Positions 10,038 to 21,782 of a DNA stretch of 64,000 nt are shown piece by piece. Source of the stretch: Saccharomyces mikatae IFO 1815 (lineage: Eukaryota > Ascomycota > Saccharomycetes > Saccharomycetales > Saccharomycetaceae); contig NC_079261.1 of the NCBI RefSeq assembly GCF_947241705.1, positions 62,001-126,000 of the forward strand, written 5' to 3'. The translations under genes and the position numbers were made by a program. How positions within the stretch are numbered: position 1 is the first letter of the stretch; each line of letters starts with the position of its first letter. Below the pieces are notes generated by a model. The model did no database searches. It saw only the letters and a program-made list of their open reading frames with translations, and had not been told where the DNA came from.

Positions 10038-10146
10038 AAAAAGATAAAAAATCAAGAAACTACTACTTCAGTGAAAGTATTAAGAAAAAAAATAAGGAAA
10101 GATAGAAAGTACAGGGACATTCATTATTCCAAGAATATAAGATACA

Positions 10147-11769
10147 ATGAAAGCACTGAAAGCTATCGTTTGGAGACTCCCCAAGATGCCGAAAGTCAAA
10201 ATTGCGAAATCTTACGAAGTCGCTAAAATCACGGCAATATTAACGCTAGTAGGATTTATAATGGGTCTTGAAGTGCCGTCATTAGCAACTTTTCTCACAA
10301 ACAAAACATTCAACGAATATTTCAGGTATCCAACGCCATTACAACAAGGTTTACTCATGGGGTCCACTCCCCTGGGTGGTATCATAGGATGTTTGATCTA
10401 CTGCGCGATGAATGATAGGTTCAGTAGAATTTACCAATTTCAAACGGGAATAATAATTTGGAATGTGGTTACATTGCTGAATTTCTTTATTTGGAACATA
10501 TTGGGTTTACTGATTTGTCGTATGATCAAGGGTATGATACTTGGAAATTTTTCAATTTTGGTAGCTTCCTACGCCAATGAAGTTATTCCTCGCGGCAAAC
10601 GTGGCAGTACAATGAGTTACATTCAGTTGTGTTTAACTGCCGGAATTCTTGTTATGCATTATTTGTGCATTGCACTGAGTTTATGGGATTCTCATTTTGC
10701 GTTCCGTATAGCATGGTGCATAGGGATTGTTCCTGGAATAGTGTTCTGGGTGGCTAGTTGTGCTCTACCTGAATCTTATCATTGGCTAGTATTGCACGGA
10801 GAGATGAGTAAGGCTCAGGAAATTCAGCACAATTTAGCCAAAAAGTTCAATGAAAGCCAACCAAGAGATGCAGTTCCTGAAATGAGTAAGATTGAATTAG
10901 CAGGAGATTTTTGGATTGGAGTTAACGATTTGAATTTTTCCAAAAAATTACCTCGGGGTTCGTTGAAGCCTTTGATTCTTGGAATGACTTTACAGTTATT
11001 GATTCAATTTAGTGGCATTAATATCATCCTTGGTTACATCACATATATTTGCGAAATTGTGGGGCTTGAGGGCAATGTGAAACTCTTTACAAGTTCCATA
11101 CCATATTTCATTAACATGGTTTTGAGCTTGTTGCCTATCACATTCATTGACTACACAAGTAGGAAACTGATCACCCTGTTGGGCGGTTTCCCCATTAGTG
11201 GGTTGCTAATTACAATCGGCGTGTTATTTGTCAAATATGGCCAAGATACCACGCCGATCGATGGTAATAAAAGTTTAGTTTGGTCAATTGGAGAAAACCC
11301 ATTTGTGGGAGGGTGGATTTTGACTCTATGCTTTCTAATTGTTGGAATATTTGCGATGAGTCTTTCTAGTATACCATGGATTTACACGAATGAAATGTTA
11401 CCGTCGCGGGTAAAAGTTAAAGGGTTTGCTATATGTGTGACGTTTGGATGGTTGGGTAACTTCATATTAACGTTTCTCTGCCCCGTGATGATTGAAACAT
11501 TGAAAGGCACAACGTTTATAATATTTGGATCTTTAACGTTTATCATATCACTTATCGTTTTGGTTTGGTTCCCAGAGACAAAGGGCATGAGTATGGAAGA
11601 CATCGATAAATTTTTTGAATTTGAAAACAAAGAAAACACCAATTTGCATGAGGAAAAGAGTATCAAGACACCAAATTCGAATTTCAATATGGGTTCTACA
11701 AGGTCTTCTGAAGAAGGAGAATTGCACAAACCAATAAAATTAAAAAGCGACGAAGAGATGATTATATGA
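10147..11769 (+). CDS. Sugar-transporter-like major facilitator protein (YFL040W orthologue)
   Basis: 540 residues with about twelve membrane segments. It has features of the sugar porter family: GSTPLGGIIGCL in helix 2, NDRFSR in the first cytoplasmic loop, PRGKRGS between helices 4 and 5, PESYHWLVLHGE at the end of helix 6, and PETKGMSMEDID after helix 12 (the family PETKG signature). Several otherwise strongly conserved sugar-porter positions differ, so substrate is not predictable. The orthologue in S. cerevisiae has no assigned transport activity. The C-terminal tail is short and charged. The gene is intact. Confidence 0.88.
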   Translation: MKALKAIVWRLPKMPKVKIAKSYEVAKITAILTLVGFIMGLEVPSLATFLTNKTFNEYFRYPTPLQQGLLMGSTPLGGIIGCLIYCAMNDRFSRIYQFQTGIIIWNVVTLLNFFIWNILGLLICRMIKGMILGNFSILVASYANEVIPRGKRGSTMSYIQLCLTAGILVMHYLCIALSLWDSHFAFRIAWCIGIVPGIVFWVASCALPESYHWLVLHGEMSKAQEIQHNLAKKFNESQPRDAVPEMSKIELAGDFWIGVNDLNFSKKLPRGSLKPLILGMTLQLLIQFSGINIILGYITYICEIVGLEGNVKLFTSSIPYFINMVLSLLPITFIDYTSRKLITLLGGFPISGLLITIGVLFVKYGQDTTPIDGNKSLVWSIGENPFVGGWILTLCFLIVGIFAMSLSSIPWIYTNEMLPSRVKVKGFAICVTFGWLGNFILTFLCPVMIETLKGTTFIIFGSLTFIISLIVLVWFPETKGMSMEDIDKFFEFENKENTNLHEEKSIKTPNSNFNMGSTRSSEEGELHKPIKLKSDEEMII

Positions 11770-12057
11770 TACATGGTATTACGGATAAAATACTTTTTTA
11801 TTACTATAATATAAACATGTAATAATTATTCGTATATATTTCTTTTATTTTGGATCAATTTTTATGAACTTTTCCAAAAGAAGGATGAGATAAACACATT
11901 ATATCAATGAAAACGTACAAAAATTAAAAAAGTAAGCGTTTCAACACGTTGTTTCCTTAAAAATACTTTATTATTTTTATTTTATTGAGTGGGTGGTTTA
12001 AAAAATAGAAATAGAGAGAGAGGTACATACATAAACATACACACACAAAATCAGATA

Positions 12058-13470
12058 TTAGAAACATTTGTGGTGAACGATAGATGGACCACTTTCGTCG
12101 TATTCTTGTTTTGAGATCCACATTTGTTGGAAAGTAGTCAAGGAAGCCAAGATAGAACCACCGATCCAGACAGAATACTTTCTTTCTGGAGGAGCAATGA
12201 TTTTGACTTTCATAGAAGATGGAGCCAGAGCGGTGATTTCCTTTTGCATTCTTTCGGCAATACCTGGGAACATGGTGGTACCACCAGACATGACAATGTT
12301 ACCGTATAATTCCTTACGGACATCCACATCACACTTCATGATGGAGTTGTAAGTAGTTTGGTCAATACCGGCAGATTCCAAACCCAAGACGGAAGGATGG
12401 AACAAAGCTTCTGGGGCTCTGAATCTTTCGTTACCGATGGTGATGACTTGACCATCTGGTAGTTCGTACGATTTCTCAATGGAGGAAGATTGGGCAGCGG
12501 TTTGCATTTCTTGTTCGAAGTCCAAAGCGACGTAACATAGCTTTTCCTTAATATCACGGACAATTTCTCTTTCAGCAGTGGTGGAGAAAGAGTAACCACG
12601 TTCACTCAAGATCTTCATCAAGTAGTCAGTCAAATCTCTACCGGCCAAATCGATTCTCAAAATAGCGTGAGGTAGAGAGAAACCGGCATAAATTGGAACA
12701 ACGTGAGTGACACCATCACCGGAATCCAAAACAATACCGGTAGTTCTACCGGAAGAGTACAAGGACAAAACGGCTTGGATGGAGACATAGAAGGCTGGAA
12801 CGTTGAAAGTTTCAAACATAATCTGAGTCATCTTTTCTCTGTTTGATTTAGGGTTCATTGGAGCTTCAGTCAAAAGAACAGGATGTTCTTCTGGGGCAAC
12901 TCTCAATTCATTATAGAAGGTATGATGCCAGATCTTTTCCATATCATCCCAGTTAGTGACGATACCGTGTTCAATAGGGTAACGCAAAGTCAAGATACCT
13001 CTCTTAGATTGGGCTTCATCACCAACGTAGGAGTCCTTTTGACCCATACCGACCATGATACCTTGGTGTCTTGGTCTACCAACGATAGATGGGAAGACAG
13101 CACGAGGAGCGTCATCACCGGCAAAACCGGCTTTACACATACCAGAACCGTTATCAATAACCAAAGCAGCAACCTCTAAACATACAATATAGCAACAAAA
13201 AGAAAGCAATAGATGTTAGTATCGAAACTTGATAAAAGTAGCAAATAAAAGAAGAATATCACTTATCACGATTTTTTTTTTTTCCCACATTTCAAGCCCC
13301 TATTTTATCCAAATAATATCGTGATAAATATAGATCAGTCAAAACAGGAGGCCTTGAGAGTGAAAAATAAAGGATAATACTAAGAGAAAAACTCTCGAGC
13401 AATTGGAACTGTGCAATTCTTCTTACGGAGCAATGCGATGGTGAAAGCGCTAGAACATACCAGAATCCAT
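12058..13470 (-). CDS. ACT1: Actin (spliced: exon 1 13461-13470, exon 2 12058-13175)
   Basis: Exon 1 contributes 10 nt (ATGGATTCTG, 13470-13461) and exon 2 1118 nt, giving 375 residues, the standard actin length. The donor is GTATGT next to exon 1, the branch motif TACTAAC lies about 40 nt before the acceptor, and the acceptor is TAG before 13175. Protein signatures are complete: [21 protein letters not shown] (phosphate loop 1), [13 protein letters not shown] (phosphate loop 2), and the C-terminal HHKCF. Actin builds filaments for polarised growth, endocytosis and cytokinesis. Codon bias is extreme. Without splicing the frame runs into the intron, so the long uninterrupted ORF at this place has a false N-terminus. 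Confidence 0.98.
13176..13460 (-). other. ACT1: ACT1 spliceosomal intron (285 nt)
   Basis: Donor GTATGT, branch TACTAAC and acceptor TAG are all present in the expected order on the minus strand. At 285 nt it is about 23 nt shorter than the S. cerevisiae intron as I remember it. The region near the branch site is conserved while the middle differs. Confidence 0.95.
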
Positions 13471-14133
13471 TGTTAATTCAGTAAATTTTCGATCTTGGGA
13501 AGAAAAAAGCAGTAAGCGTGAAAAATCTAAAAGCTGATGTAGTAGAAGATCCTATTCTTTGACAAAGATTGACTTTTTCTTTTCCTTCTTGGTTTGAATA
13601 GAAAGGAAGGAAGAATACAAGAGAGAGGAGAAAAGGGAAGATAAAAAGAGAGCGTGATATAAATGAATATATACTAAACAAGAGATTGGGAAGGAAGGAT
13701 CAAACAGACCCAAAAATATTTCAAAAAGGAGAGAGAAGCGAGTTCGGTTTCAGAACGGTTTATTTATTCAATCCAAGAGGAAGAGGAAGAAAAAGAAGAA
13801 GGAAGAAAAAAATTTCAGAAAAAAACGCGTGGCGGGTAAAGAGAAAATGGAAAATGGCAGCCGGGTTATAGAAAATCTTGAAGGTGGAATTATAAAGTTG
13901 TTAGGGCATGCAGTAGTTTTCGAGGGTTTCGGCCCATCCGATAAGAAATAATGCAGGGTATTCTAGGGCTTATGTTTGCGGCGGGTAACCATACGTCATT
14001 CTTTGGTACCATCGTGTAGTTGCATGTATGTTATCGCGTGTCTTATTTTATTTATTTATTTATTTATTTATATATTTGATGGTTTATTTAGTTAGTATAT
14101 TATACGTGGTCTGCAAGGTAGAGATGTGCTTCT
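13471..14133. promoter_or_regulatory. ACT1 promoter region and YPT1 3' flank
   Basis: This 663-bp gap holds no gene. Relative to ACT1 (minus strand) a TATA-rich element lies at about 13655-13675. Two Reb1-type sites CGGGTAA occur at 13833-13839 and 13982-13988, the usual arrangement for a nucleosome-depleted housekeeping promoter. Long purine runs on the plus strand (13683-13830) are poly(dT)-type tracts for ACT1. A (TTTA)6 microsatellite occupies 14047-14070 in the YPT1 3' flank. Confidence 0.65.
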
Positions 14134-14754
14134 TCAGCAACAGCCGCCACCGGTGTTAGTCAAACTCTGGCCCTTTAGGTTGACATTGCCTTTGTCCTCT
14201 TTCTTCTGGGTGGTTTCGTTCAGGTTCTGTTGCGACATGCTTTCCTTGATCTGTCTAGCCATAGTCAAAAACGCATCCTCGACATTGGTGGAGTCCAAAG
14301 CACTGGTCTCTAAGAACGGCATCTTATTCGCGTCAGCGAATTCCTTAGCCACGTCGTACTCGACGACCCGCTTGTCTTTTAGATCGCACTTGTTTCCGAC
14401 CAACAATTTTAACACTGTTGAGGTGGCATACCGGTCAATTTCTTGCAGCCACATCTTCACGCCGTTGAAGGATTCCTGGTCGGTAACATCATACACAATA
14501 ATGATCCCGTGCGAACCACGGTAGTATGACGATGTAATAGTACGGAAACGTTCTTGGCCTGCAGTGTCCCAAATTTGCAGCTTTACAGTCTTGCCGTCCA
14601 GCTCCACTGTCTTGATCTTGAAGTCTACCCCGATTGTGGAAATGTAATCGTTGGTATACGTGTCATCCGAAAACCTCAAAAGTAGGCAGGATTTCCCGAC
14701 ACCGGAATTCCCGATCAACAGCAGTTTGAAAAGGTAGTCGTACTCGCTATTCAT
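14134..14754 (-). CDS. YPT1: Rab GTPase Ypt1
   Basis: 206 residues, the normal length. GTP-binding motifs are intact: GNSGVGKS (residues 15-22), the effector threonine region [12 protein letters not shown] (about 37-48), DTAGQE (63-68), NKCD (121-124) and ETSAL (about 149-153). The C-terminus ends in two cysteines (GGGCC), the geranylgeranylation site. Ypt1 drives ER-to-Golgi and intra-Golgi tethering and starts autophagy. GYP8, a GAP of this GTPase family, is also in this window. The gene is divergent from TUB2, with 348 bp between start codons. Confidence 0.98.
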   Translation of the reverse strand: MNSEYDYLFKLLLIGNSGVGKSCLLLRFSDDTYTNDYISTIGVDFKIKTVELDGKTVKLQIWDTAGQERFRTITSSYYRGSHGIIIVYDVTDQESFNGVKMWLQEIDRYATSTVLKLLVGNKCDLKDKRVVEYDVAKEFADANKMPFLETSALDSTNVEDAFLTMARQIKESMSQQNLNETTQKKEDKGNVNLKGQSLTNTGGGCC

Positions 14755-15102
14755 ATTTGTGCTTTGTTTGTTTATTAGTCACAACCCGGGCTCGATAATA
14801 ATGAAATACACCCTCAAAACTAGTGTACTTAATCGCTGAATTTCTTCTGGCTTCTCTTCTTTCTCTTTATTTCCCCCCATGGGCCAAAAAAATAGCGGTA
14901 TCACGAAAATGGGGCCGGGTCACAATAGACGTGTAGAGTGACCTAGGTGATGCCACAAGGAAAAAGGAAAAAACAGAAAAAACAACAAAAACTAAAACAA
15001 ACACGAAAACTCTAATAGATCTATTGAAGAAGTGGTGAGGCAATTGGAGTGACACAGCAGCAATTAACAACTACAAAAGCCAAATCTCCACAAAATAACA
15101 TA
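14755..15102. promoter_or_regulatory. Divergent YPT1-TUB2 promoter
   Basis: 348 bp between the two start codons. A poly(A) tract region upstream of TUB2 (14958-14998) and a GGGCCGGGTCAC element (14911-14922) are visible. A short in-frame extension upstream of the TUB2 ATG has no upstream ATG. I recognise no canonical TATA close to either gene. Confidence 0.45.
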
Positions 15103-16476
15103 ATGAGAGAAATTATTCACATTTCGACAGGTCAGTGTGGTAACCAAATCGGTGCTGCATTCTGGGAAACCATCTGTGGTGAGCACGGTTTGGATTTCAA
15201 CGGGACATATCACGGTCATGATGATATCCAGAAGGAGAGATTGAACGTGTATTTCAACGAGGCGTCTTCTGGAAAATGGGTTCCGAGATCTATTAATGTG
15301 GATCTAGAACCGGGGACCATCGACGCAGTACGCAATTCCGCGATCGGGAACCTGTTTAGACCTGACAATTATATCTTTGGGCAAAGTTCTGCGGGCAACG
15401 TGTGGGCCAAAGGTCACTATACTGAAGGTGCTGAGCTTGTGGATAGTGTCATGGATGTCATTAGACGAGAGGCTGAAGGATGCGACTCCCTGCAAGGTTT
15501 CCAAATTACGCATTCTCTTGGTGGTGGTACCGGTTCCGGTATGGGTACGCTTTTGATCTCGAAGATTAGAGAAGAATTTCCTGATCGTATGATGGCGACC
15601 TTTTCCGTTTTGCCCTCTCCAAAGACTTCTGATACTGTTGTCGAACCATACAATGCCACGTTGTCTGTCCACCAATTGGTGGAACACTCGGATGAAACCT
15701 TCTGTATTGATAACGAAGCGCTTTATGACATTTGTCAAAGGACTTTGAAGTTGAATCAACCCTCTTATGGTGATTTGAACAACTTGGTCTCGAGCGTTAT
15801 GTCTGGTGTTACTACCTCATTGCGTTATCCCGGTCAATTGAACTCCGATTTGAGGAAATTGGCTGTAAATCTTGTCCCATTTCCACGTTTACATTTCTTT
15901 ATGGTTGGGTACGCTCCCTTGACGGCAATTGGCTCCCAGTCATTCAGATCTTTGACCGTCCCTGAATTAACACAGCAAATGTTCGATGCCAAGAATATGA
16001 TGGCTGCCGCTGACCCAAGAAACGGCAGATACTTGACTGTCGCGGCTTTCTTTAGAGGTAAAGTTTCCGTTAAAGAAGTGGAAGACGAAATGCATAAAGT
16101 ACAATCTAAAAACTCAGACTATTTCGTAGAATGGATTCCCAACAACGTGCAAACTGCTGTGTGTTCTGTTGCTCCTCAAGGTTTGGACATGGCCGCTACT
16201 TTCATTGCTAACTCTACATCTATTCAAGAACTATTCAAGAGAGTCGGTGACCAATTCTCTGCCATGTTTAAAAGAAAGGCTTTCTTGCATTGGTATACTA
16301 GTGAAGGTATGGACGAGTTGGAGTTCTCTGAAGCAGAATCAAACATGAACGATCTGGTCAGTGAATACCAACAATACCAAGAGGCTACTGTAGAGGATGA
16401 TGAAGAAGTGGATGAAAATGGCGATTTCGGTGCTCCACAAAACCAAGATGAACCGATCACTGAAAATTTTGAATAA
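15103..16476 (+). CDS. TUB2: Beta-tubulin
   Basis: The ATG at 15103 begins the conserved [17 protein letters not shown] and gives 457 residues. The upstream in-frame codons are not translated because the frame has no earlier ATG. The tubulin signature GGGTGSGMG is near residue 140-148, the N-terminal MREI autoregulatory motif is present, and the C-terminal tail is acidic (about residues 425-457). Beta-tubulin pairs with alpha-tubulin to form spindle and cytoplasmic microtubules. Single-copy beta-tubulin next to YPT1 is the arrangement known from S. cerevisiae. Confidence 0.98.
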   Translation: MREIIHISTGQCGNQIGAAFWETICGEHGLDFNGTYHGHDDIQKERLNVYFNEASSGKWVPRSINVDLEPGTIDAVRNSAIGNLFRPDNYIFGQSSAGNVWAKGHYTEGAELVDSVMDVIRREAEGCDSLQGFQITHSLGGGTGSGMGTLLISKIREEFPDRMMATFSVLPSPKTSDTVVEPYNATLSVHQLVEHSDETFCIDNEALYDICQRTLKLNQPSYGDLNNLVSSVMSGVTTSLRYPGQLNSDLRKLAVNLVPFPRLHFFMVGYAPLTAIGSQSFRSLTVPELTQQMFDAKNMMAAADPRNGRYLTVAAFFRGKVSVKEVEDEMHKVQSKNSDYFVEWIPNNVQTAVCSVAPQGLDMAATFIANSTSIQELFKRVGDQFSAMFKRKAFLHWYTSEGMDELEFSEAESNMNDLVSEYQQYQEATVEDDEEVDENGDFGAPQNQDEPITENFE

Positions 16477-16709
16477 TAAGTTGCTTTCCTTTCTTTCCCC
16501 TACCTTTCTTATTCTCTAAGATTGAAGCACTTAGAGCCAAATAAATAAAAATAAAAAAATAAAAAAAAAAACTAATCAAATATTTTAACAATATTATCCA
16601 CGAAAAATCTATACCATTCCTTATTGAAGTATGTAATTAAATTTATATATACATATATACTATCCTAACTGTTTTTACCCTTTCACGTTGATGATTCTGA
16701 AATCTCACT

Positions 16710-16719
16710 TCGGCGGCTA
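16710..16719 (-). promoter_or_regulatory. URS1 (Ume6-type) site
   Basis: The minus strand reads TAGCCGCCGA, the exact 10-nt core bound by Ume6, which represses early meiotic genes in mitosis and activates them with Ime1. It lies about 40 bp before a TATA element and 100 bp before a small ORF, and about 810 bp before RPO41. Confidence 0.7.
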
Positions 16720-16819
16720 AGAAGACGCACCGAGTATTGGAACAAATATGTATTAAATATAAAAAGAGAAAGCCGGTGAAAAAGAGTTGAACATATTTTT
16801 GATCAAAACAAATCTTCAA

Positions 16820-16933
16820 ATGAGGAACAGTGACATAGCGCTATCTCAAGCAGGAAAAGAAGACACACCCGCGCTGAAAGTTGTGGAACACGTATTATTG
16901 TTGTGCCCCAGTTTCCTAATACTTCCTCTATAA
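16820..16933 (+). CDS. Candidate 37-codon ORF downstream of a URS1-TATA module
   Basis: ATG at 16820, stop at 16931-16933; the peptide starts MRNSDIALSQAGKED and ends in a hydrophobic stretch, VEHVLLLCPSFLILPL. I recognise no homologue. Interest comes only from its position, 55 bp after a TATA and 100 bp after an exact URS1. It may be nothing more than an upstream ORF in a longer RPO41 transcript, or chance. Confidence 0.2.
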   Translation: MRNSDIALSQAGKEDTPALKVVEHVLLLCPSFLILPL

Positions 16934-17528
16934 ACCAACTATAAACAGAAAAAGCAGTTTTCACAGTTTTCTCTCCACATATTCCAATACTTCCTGCTTA
17001 CTATATCATGACCTATAATGAGTTGGTTTTGGCCACTTTATTCGATAGAAGTAACTAGCTGATCAAATAGTCTTCATCTAGCCGGTACATTTCAATCTGG
17101 TGACGTTAATAGTGATACATATTCAATGCCGGGGAGCATCCCCATACTTTTTCGTTTGCAGTGATCCGGGGTTGGTGGCCAAATGTATGGTTAATCGGTT
17201 TTGGTCCACCTATAGCCAAGGCTAACCCCGAACTTTTTCATCCATATGGTTCTATTTTTTTTCTTTTTGAAGATGGAAAATTACAGCAAGAGCGACTTTG
17301 ATTTAGACGTCTACGTGAAGATATAAGGCCAAAAGGTGTTGTTTTCAGCGTTTGCACGAGATACCGCTAGCTTGTGAATAGTTTTCAAAAAAGTCGCTTC
17401 AGAAAGACTTTTCAACCCAGGTCAGAAACAAAAGCAGATTTCCTGTTCATACTTCATTTATATTCTGCTTCTATAAGCCTTAAACATTTTCTGGTTCAGT
17501 TCTTTTCCTTTTTTAATATCCATTCAAT

Positions 17529-20500
17529 ATGTTAAGACCAACCTATAAATCTCTAGTGAAAACATCATTTCTTCACCGAAGGTTAATATCGTCAAAGGGC
17601 TCCAAGCTGTTTAAACCTTCGCCAGATTCAACAAATACAATACTAATACCTGAAGACCCCCTGGTAGCAGCCTCATCGTCTAACTCATCTGCACCGTCAG
17701 GTATAATAAATAGCAATGATTTTCCTTTGTTTAATACAAACAGGAAGGATGTCAGTAGCAGTGTATCTTACCAATGGAAAAACTCCTCCAACCTAGAGTT
17801 TGATCCTTTTAACAAATCACATGCCTCGGCAATAACCTCGATGACAAGAACTAGAGATGTGATGCAATTATGGTCACTGTTAGAAGCGTGCTTGCAATCG
17901 AATTTGATGAAAAGAGCATTTTCTATACTAGAATCACTATACTTGATACCTGAACATAAACAGAGGTTTATTGAGGATTACAACATGTACTTGAACGCAT
18001 TTTCCAAAAACAATTCTAAGTTTCCTATTTTGAAAATGAACGAAAAATTAACAAACGACTTGGAGATAAGTTTCAAAGACGTTAATTATAATGACAAAAC
18101 TCTAGCAATAATGATACATCACGCTTTAAATTTTCACTCAACAACAAGTTCGATACTTCTGAGACCCACAATTTCTGCTTATTTGAAAATGAGCGTGAAT
18201 GGCATTAGGGAAATTTTATCGTACCTAGATATTTTAACCATTTCAGATTTGAATATCTTGGTGAATGATTTAAAGGTTATTTCACCATCTCAGCTACCAA
18301 ATTCTGTAAGACCAATATTAGAGTCACTTGAACCATCTTCTACACCTGTAAATATTATTGAAAATGAAGACGGTACAAAAAGTGCGGAAACTTACAACAA
18401 TTCAAAGATAGATAAAACATTAAACACAAGCTTTAGTTCTACGAAGAAACCTTCTTTAGAACCTCTTCGGGAAATATCTTTACATGACTCAACAGGAGTT
18501 TTACCAAAAGATGCTGAGAAGCTAATAGCTGTGGATACTATTGGGATGAGGGTTATTAGACATACTTTGTTGGGGTTATCATTGACTTCAGAGCAAAGAG
18601 AGCAAGTGTCTAGATTCAAATTCGATGCCAATGATAACGTTTTAAATATGAAGCCGGCAAAAGATGGTGATGACAGTGATAATACTATAAATTTCTATGA
18701 AATTTACAATTCATTGCCAACAGCAGAAGAAAAAAAAGCATTTGAAAGTGCGTTGAATTTATTTAATCAAGATAGGCAAAAGGTGCTAGAAAACCGCGCA
18801 ACAGAAGCTGCAAGAGAACGATGGAAGCACGACTTTGAAGAGGCAAAAGCTAGAGGTGATATTTCAATTGAAAAAAACTTAAATGCAAAATTGTGGGAAT
18901 GGTACAATGATATGTTGCCTTTAGTGAAAGAAGAAATTAGTCACTGTAAATCATTGTTATCAGAAAAGCCATCCGATAGAAAAAGCTCAAACAAAGTGGA
19001 AACAAACCGCCTTGGCTACGGCCCATATCTTACCTTGATCGACCCAGGTAAAATGTGTGTCATCACCATTCTGGAATTATTAAAGTTAAACTCCACAGGT
19101 GGTGTTATCGAAGGGATGAGAACCGCAAGAGCAGTTATATCGGTAGGCAAAGCTATCGAAATGGAGTTCAGATCTGAGCAAGTTTTGAAAAGTGAATCTC
19201 AAACATTTAGAGATGTAAACAGAAAATCCCCTGAATTCAAAAAACTGGTACAGAACGCCAAATCTGTATTTAGATCATCACAAATTGAACAATCGAAAAT
19301 TTTGTGGCCCCAGAACATTAGGGCTAAAATCGGCTCCGTGTTAATTTCAATGTTGATTCATGTTGCAAAGGTTTCTGTCCAAGGTGTTGATCCCATAACA
19401 AAAGCCAAAGTTCATGGTGAAGCTCCGGCTTTTGCCCATGGTTATCAATACCACAATGGTTCTAAATTAGGTGTTTTGAAGATTCACAAGACTTTGATTC
19501 ATCAATTAAACGGTGAGAGATTAATTGCATCCGTTCAACCGCAATTACTTCCAATGCTGGTAGAACCAAAACCGTGGGTTAATTGGAGATCGGGTGGGTA
19601 TCATTACACGCAATCCACTCTTCTAAGAACAAAAGACTCACCTGAACAAGTCGCATATTTGAAGGCTGCCTCGGATAATGGTGACATAAAACGTGTTTAT
19701 GATGGTTTGAATGTGTTGGGAAATACGCCGTGGACTGTGAATAGAAAAGTATTTGATGTGGTTTCACAAGTATGGAACAAAGGTGAAGGATTCTTGGATA
19801 TCCCAGGCGCTCAAGACGAAATGATTTTACCACCAGCTCCTCCGAAGAGCTCCGATCCCTCCATATTAAGAGCTTGGAAGCTACAAGTTAAAACAATTGC
19901 CAATAAATTCTCGTCTGATAGATCAAATAGATGCGACACAAATTACAAGTTGGAAATTGCAAGGGCATTTTTGGGTGAAAAGTTGTATTTTCCACATAAC
20001 TTAGATTTTAGGGGACGTGCTTACCCATTGTCCCCACATTTCAATCATCTTGGTAATGATATGAGTCGTGGTCTTTTGGTCTTTTGGCATGGCAAAAAGT
20101 TAGGGCCTTCTGGTCTGAAGTGGTTAAAGATTCATTTATCGAATCTCTTCGGATTTGATAAATTGCGTTTAGAGGATCGTATTACGTTTACAGAATCACA
20201 TTTGAAGGACATTAAAGATTCTGCGGAAAACCCTTTAACCGGAGATCGCTGGTGGACCACTGCTGACAAGCCATGGCAAGCATTGGCTACGTGTTTCGAG
20301 CTGAATGAGGTCATGAAAATGGATAACCCGGAAGAATTCATTTCTCATCAACCTGTTCATCAGGACGGTACATGTAATGGTTTGCAACACTACGCTGCCT
20401 TAGGTGGTGATGTTGAAGGTGCAACTCAAGTGAATTTAGTTCCAAGCGATAAGCCCCAAGATGTTTATGCTCATGTTGCAAAGTTAGTGCAAAAGAGGTT

Positions 20501-21587
20501 AGAGGTTGCAGCAGAAAAAGGTGATGAAAATGCCGAAATTTTAAAGGATAAGATAACAAGAAAAGTTGTTAAACAAACTGTCATGACAAATGTTTATGGT
20601 GTTACTTATGTCGGTGCCACTTTTCAAATAGCCAAGCAATTGAGCCCGATTTTCGATGACCGAAAAGAGAGTTTAGACTTTTCTAAATACTTAACTAAGC
20701 ATGTATTTGGTGCTATACGTGAGCTATTCCATAGTGCACATTTGATTCAGGATTGGTTAGGTGAAAGTGCGAAAAGAATATCCAAATCAATTAGACTAGA
20801 TGTTGATGAAAAATCTTTCAAGAATGGTAATAAGCCAGACTTCATGTCATCCGTCATATGGACGACCCCACTAGGCTTGCCTATCGTTCAACCTTATCGT
20901 GAAGAAAGCAAAAGGCAAGTTGAGACAAATTTGCAAACGGTTTTCATCAGTGATCCATTTGCTGTTAATCCTGTCAATGCAAGAAGACAGAAAGCAGGTC
21001 TTCCACCAAACTTCATTCATTCACTGGATGCTTCGCATATGTTGTTAAGCGCAGCAGAATGTGGGAAGCAGGGTTTGGATTTTGCCTCTGTTCATGATTC
21101 CTATTGGACACATGCATCTGATATTGACACTATGAATGTGGTATTAAGAGAACAGTTTATCAAATTACACGAGGTAGATCTAGTTTTGAGATTAAAAGAG
21201 GAATTTGGTCAAAGATATAAAAATTACGTCAAAATTGGAAAATTGAAGAGATCAACGGATTTAGCTCAAAGGATTATTAGAATCCGTAAGGATTTATCTA
21301 AAAAGCTGGGAAGAAGCACTACATTAGCAGATGAAATATACTTCGAGAAGAAAAGGCAGGAGTTATTGAACAGCCCTCTACTAGACGATAGAAACGTCGG
21401 CGAAAAGATGGTTACAACTGTATCATTGTTTGAAGACGTCACAGATTTTGACGGGCTTGAATTAGAAAATGGTGGAGATGACAATAGTGGTATGAGTGTT
21501 CTTTTACCATTGAGATTACCTGAGATTCCCCCAAAAGGTGATTTTGATGTGAAAGTATTAAGAGGTAGTCAATATTTCTTCTCATGA
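17529..21587 (+). CDS. RPO41: Mitochondrial RNA polymerase Rpo41
   Basis: 1352 residues, close to the S. cerevisiae length. The N-terminus is basic (targeting sequence), followed by a long N-terminal extension containing the PPR-like region. The C-terminal half is a single-subunit T7-type polymerase. Its motifs are [17 protein letters not shown] (template-binding region), motif [18 protein letters not shown] with the catalytic Asp near residue 945, motif [15 protein letters not shown] near 1010, and motif [10 protein letters not shown] with the second catalytic Asp near residue 1188. It transcribes the mitochondrial genome together with Mtf1. The gene is intact. Confidence 0.97.
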   Translation: MLRPTYKSLVKTSFLHRRLISSKGSKLFKPSPDSTNTILIPEDPLVAASSSNSSAPSGIINSNDFPLFNTNRKDVSSSVSYQWKNSSNLEFDPFNKSHASAITSMTRTRDVMQLWSLLEACLQSNLMKRAFSILESLYLIPEHKQRFIEDYNMYLNAFSKNNSKFPILKMNEKLTNDLEISFKDVNYNDKTLAIMIHHALNFHSTTSSILLRPTISAYLKMSVNGIREILSYLDILTISDLNILVNDLKVISPSQLPNSVRPILESLEPSSTPVNIIENEDGTKSAETYNNSKIDKTLNTSFSSTKKPSLEPLREISLHDSTGVLPKDAEKLIAVDTIGMRVIRHTLLGLSLTSEQREQVSRFKFDANDNVLNMKPAKDGDDSDNTINFYEIYNSLPTAEEKKAFESALNLFNQDRQKVLENRATEAARERWKHDFEEAKARGDISIEKNLNAKLWEWYNDMLPLVKEEISHCKSLLSEKPSDRKSSNKVETNRLGYGPYLTLIDPGKMCVITILELLKLNSTGGVIEGMRTARAVISVGKAIEMEFRSEQVLKSESQTFRDVNRKSPEFKKLVQNAKSVFRSSQIEQSKILWPQNIRAKIGSVLISMLIHVAKVSVQGVDPITKAKVHGEAPAFAHGYQYHNGSKLGVLKIHKTLIHQLNGERLIASVQPQLLPMLVEPKPWVNWRSGGYHYTQSTLLRTKDSPEQVAYLKAASDNGDIKRVYDGLNVLGNTPWTVNRKVFDVVSQVWNKGEGFLDIPGAQDEMILPPAPPKSSDPSILRAWKLQVKTIANKFSSDRSNRCDTNYKLEIARAFLGEKLYFPHNLDFRGRAYPLSPHFNHLGNDMSRGLLVFWHGKKLGPSGLKWLKIHLSNLFGFDKLRLEDRITFTESHLKDIKDSAENPLTGDRWWTTADKPWQALATCFELNEVMKMDNPEEFISHQPVHQDGTCNGLQHYAALGGDVEGATQVNLVPSDKPQDVYAHVAKLVQKRLEVAAEKGDENAEILKDKITRKVVKQTVMTNVYGVTYVGATFQIAKQLSPIFDDRKESLDFSKYLTKHVFGAIRELFHSAHLIQDWLGESAKRISKSIRLDVDEKSFKNGNKPDFMSSVIWTTPLGLPIVQPYREESKRQVETNLQTVFISDPFAVNPVNARRQKAGLPPNFIHSLDASHMLLSAAECGKQGLDFASVHDSYWTHASDIDTMNVVLREQFIKLHEVDLVLRLKEEFGQRYKNYVKIGKLKRSTDLAQRIIRIRKDLSKKLGRSTTLADEIYFEKKRQELLNSPLLDDRNVGEKMVTTVSLFEDVTDFDGLELENGGDDNSGMSVLLPLRLPEIPPKGDFDVKVLRGSQYFFS

Positions 21588-21638
21588 GCCATTAACAACA
21601 AGCCAACGCCTATCTGCGTTTTATTTTTATTTATCTTG

Positions 21639-21664
21639 TACACACATATATATATATGTGTGTA
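21639..21664. repeat. 26-nt perfect palindrome between convergent RPO41 and MOB2
   Basis: An alternating TACACACA(TA)n TGTGTGTA sequence is its own reverse complement over 26 nt. It sits 51 bp after the RPO41 stop in a 195-bp convergent gap. TATATA elements act in yeast 3'-end formation and the palindrome offers the same signal to both strands. Confidence 0.65.
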
Positions 21665-21782
21665 TATGTATATGTATATCCAGCGTTTCTCGTTTGCATT
21701 ATTTCTTCTTTTTGATAGTTTATTAAGTGTCTAAATGGGAGTAACTGAAGATAACTACTAGTTATAATAGTGTAGTCCACTA

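Larger units (their letters stand above)
16477..17528. promoter_or_regulatory. TUB2-RPO41 intergenic region with URS1 and TATA
   Basis: This is 1052 bp without a known gene. An exact URS1 (Ume6) core, TCGGCGGCTA, lies at 16710-16719, a TATAAAAA at 16758-16765, and a 37-codon ATG ORF at 16820-16933. The part nearest RPO41 (17000-17528) shows only short T-rich tracts, for example 17255-17275 and 17505-17515. Confidence 0.6.

Noticed and set aside
12058-13209. Uninterrupted 383-codon frame at ACT1 with N-terminus [12 protein letters not shown]
   Set aside because: Its first 12 codons are intron sequence; splicing to the 10-nt exon 1 gives the true actin N-terminus.
15304-15759. 151-codon minus-strand ORF in TUB2
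   Set aside because: Antisense of highly biased tubulin codons, which often leaves long open complementary frames.
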